A program made the translations under genes and the position numbers. A DNA stretch of 64,000 nucleotides from Nectonema munidae. Lineage: Eukaryota; Nematomorpha; Nectonematoida; Nectonematidae. Location: assembly GCA_030549495.1 (NCBI GenBank), contig JAUIRK010000818.1, forward strand, positions 24,677 through 88,676. The letters run 5' to 3'. The notes beneath the pieces are model-generated. The model was not told the origin of the DNA and ran no database searches. It saw nothing but the letters and a program-made list of their open reading frames with translations. The stretch's first letter is position 1, and each line of letters opens with the position of its first letter. This document shows, piece after piece, positions 61,800 to 64,000 of this stretch.

Positions 61800-64000
61800 A
61801 GACTTGTCTATAACCTTAAAGAGAAATTTAAAACTTATATTAGAATAACGAAATCTGGCAGCGCTTCCCTCGCTATATTTGCCGAGCAGTGTTCCTTCGC
61901 CTTTTTAGACCGATTATCCCTTTTTGAGCAAAAATTTTTAGATGCCAATTTAATTTCATAGCGTAACAACTAAAGCAATATTATACTTATTTTCTCTTTA
62001 TTTCTAAAAATGAATTACTAAACTGCATACGTTAAATAAGAATATTAATAGTCGTTATTAATTTAATTTTTTACTTTTACCAACCTTAACTCTAGGCTTG
62101 CATATAACTTGAACAAAAGAAGAAGCTGTTCTTGCAAAATCTTAACTGGAATGAAAAAAAACTGTAAATAGTTTATGAAACCTTATCGATTTGAGAAGTT
62201 TTATTATATAAAGATGAATCATTATAAAATTAATTTTCATCTCAATGTTTAATATAGAACAAATATAGAATACAATTAAACGAAGTTATATTCATATATA
62301 GCTAAATTAATTTGTATATGTCTTTTAATTTGCCCCTTGAGTGGCGTGGAACCCACTTTGGAAATCACCGCTGTAAAGCTTTATGTAGTAGTGGATTTGG
62401 GTTCAAGCCCGAAACTTATCATCGAGTAATTACAGTTTTAAGCTTAAAACGATTATGGGTCAGAGTCAAGAAGTGCACCAAAGCAATCTGACCAGAAAGT
62501 GCTAAAAAAATGCACCGTCCTAGCCTCTGTAAAAGGGAAGGATGTTACGTTAAATAAAACACACCATCTTACAGTGAACACAGATAAAGCTTTCATATTG
62601 TAAATATACTTTGATTGCATACATTTGAAGAACATGAACTCCACTTATCAACAATGAAAAATAATAAATTAAATTTATGGTGCACGTATCAACGAAAGCG
62701 ATGAAGCTAAGCTGAGAAATTTATGCAAGAATCCTGTGGGTAAGCATTAATAAGCATTCAACAGCGATGGGAATATCATCCAATGTTAGCAGGTAAAAAA
62801 CATCCTTTAAAAATTTTTGAAGATACACTCCTTACAGGGCGAATAAAAGTCAAAAAAACATTTAAAAAAACGAAAAGCCAGTTGACCAATTTTAAACTAG
62901 TTTGTTTTTTTAGAATTTTTTAGGTCATAAAGTTCAGAAAGAAGTTTTTTGTCCAACAAAAATTTAAAAAACTATTTCTAAGGGACCAAAAATATTAAAT
63001 ATATTTTAAAACTAAATTTATTTAACTTAAAATTTTTAAATTTCTTTATCGATCTAATATAATCTAAGAAGCGAGTCTTTTTAATTGAAAAAACATATTA
63101 ATATTTTCTTTCGGTCAAAAATGCCTTGCAATAAGTTAGCATTTTTTGATTATAAAGTCAAAAAATAGGATTTTTTAGTCCAAAAATTGTTTGCCTGGTC
63201 ATCACAAAGGGAACAAGTAATCGGAGAGTACGCTGTGTAAGTAGTGGAAATTAATTTTTTTTAAGTAATAAACAGTAGGTTAGAAAAAATTATTTTCCTG
63301 TCCTGATATACTTTTTAGGTTGCTTTTTTACCCCCTACTAAACAATTTTGTTTGAATAGCGAAACTTTCTTGGAATAAACATTGCAATAACGTTCAAGCT
63401 AAGATAGGATTTTGTACGCGTTTATTTAAGAAACAAGTCCCTTTAAGCAAATTACTCTATTTTGCATATATTTTTCTATTGTATTTTAGTTTGGGGTGTA
63501 ACTCTAATTGCTCATGCATGAATAAATTAACCAGATCACATACATCTATTCTCACGTTTTGTTTCGCGAATACTGTCTCCACTTCTTCTCTTATGGATCC
63601 TAGGTTCATATATATATATTAATTATGTTTTTTTTACTTTTAAGAATTATTACTTGTATCATTTCTGAGTTTTCATAAATTCTTCTTCTGTCTGAGATTT
63701 TATAATAACTAAATTTTTAACCCCCCCCCCTTTCAAGGGGCAAATTTACCTCCATTTGAGAATCCATTGGGTAGCATTTTCTTTATATGCTTAGGAGTTG
63801 TAACTGCCCAAATATAAATGAATAAAAATTTTATGCTAAAGGAAGAACCAAAACTTTCTTCACAAATTTTTGTTTTTTTATAAAGGGCTGTAAACATTCT
63901 AAATCACAAGTAATGCAATAATGACATTGTATTGTATATCGCATTATATTAAACAAACATCTGTGAATAAGCTTTAAAATTCTCCTTTAAAATATAAATA
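61800..64000. other. intergenic 5' flank of IFT172, no gene recognised
   Basis: AT-rich. A hAT-like end (GAAATCACCGCTG, near 62371) and a nearby tRNA-like GGGTTCAAGCCCG (about 62399) are faint transposon/SINE traces. A C run lies at 63721-63730. No coding exon recognised. Confidence 0.5.

Overview
This is a window of AT-rich animal nuclear DNA, most likely from an arthropod. The gene set fits this: a ciliary IFT172, a KDM2/KDM7-type JmjC demethylase, a USP20/33-type deubiquitinase, and a secreted protein joining a peritrophin-A chitin-binding domain to two LDL-receptor A domains. A crustacean such as a copepod is possible, but the sequence alone does not settle this. Introns range from 57 bp to about 7 kb, and the space between exons is full of transposon remains.

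Layout from left to right. Positions 1-4221 hold the last two coding exons of a plus-strand USP20/33 gene that begins outside the window. Positions 4.3-12.2 kb are intergenic, with a minus-strand LINE carrying RT and RNase H, a SINE, a hAT MITE with a perfect 8-bp target duplication, a 128-bp near-perfect hairpin, and a TTF-finger (ZMYM1-like) hAT fossil. Positions 12268-40565 hold a plus-strand JmjC histone demethylase gene reconstructed here as 16 phase-compatible exons (829 codons). Its introns carry SINEs, several MITEs, RTE-like LINE scraps, a pogo/Tigger-like scrap and a Charlie-like hAT fossil. Positions 40.6-46.7 kb are intergenic, with an unexplained higher-complexity island between two copies of a 26-bp direct repeat. 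Positions 46768-51074 hold the four-exon secreted CBM14-LDLa-LDLa gene. Positions 51984-55393 hold a 3.4-kb hAT element bounded by an 8-bp target duplication. Positions 56418-61784 (minus) hold IFT172 as a single uninterrupted 1788-codon frame, surprising beside such intron-rich neighbours. The remainder to 64000 shows no gene.

The host genes are unrelated housekeeping or cuticle functions and nothing suggests they act together. The most interesting items are: the intronless IFT172; the JmjC gene, which keeps every KDM2-type active-site residue but shows no CXXC, PHD, F-box or LRR part; a pair of ~110-bp inverted repeats in introns that bracket exons 8-11 of that gene and could favour back-splicing; a possible intron-retention switch in the chitin-binding gene; and a tRNA-derived SINE family with about eight copies in 64 kb. 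I saw no clear sign of a wholly new biological system.
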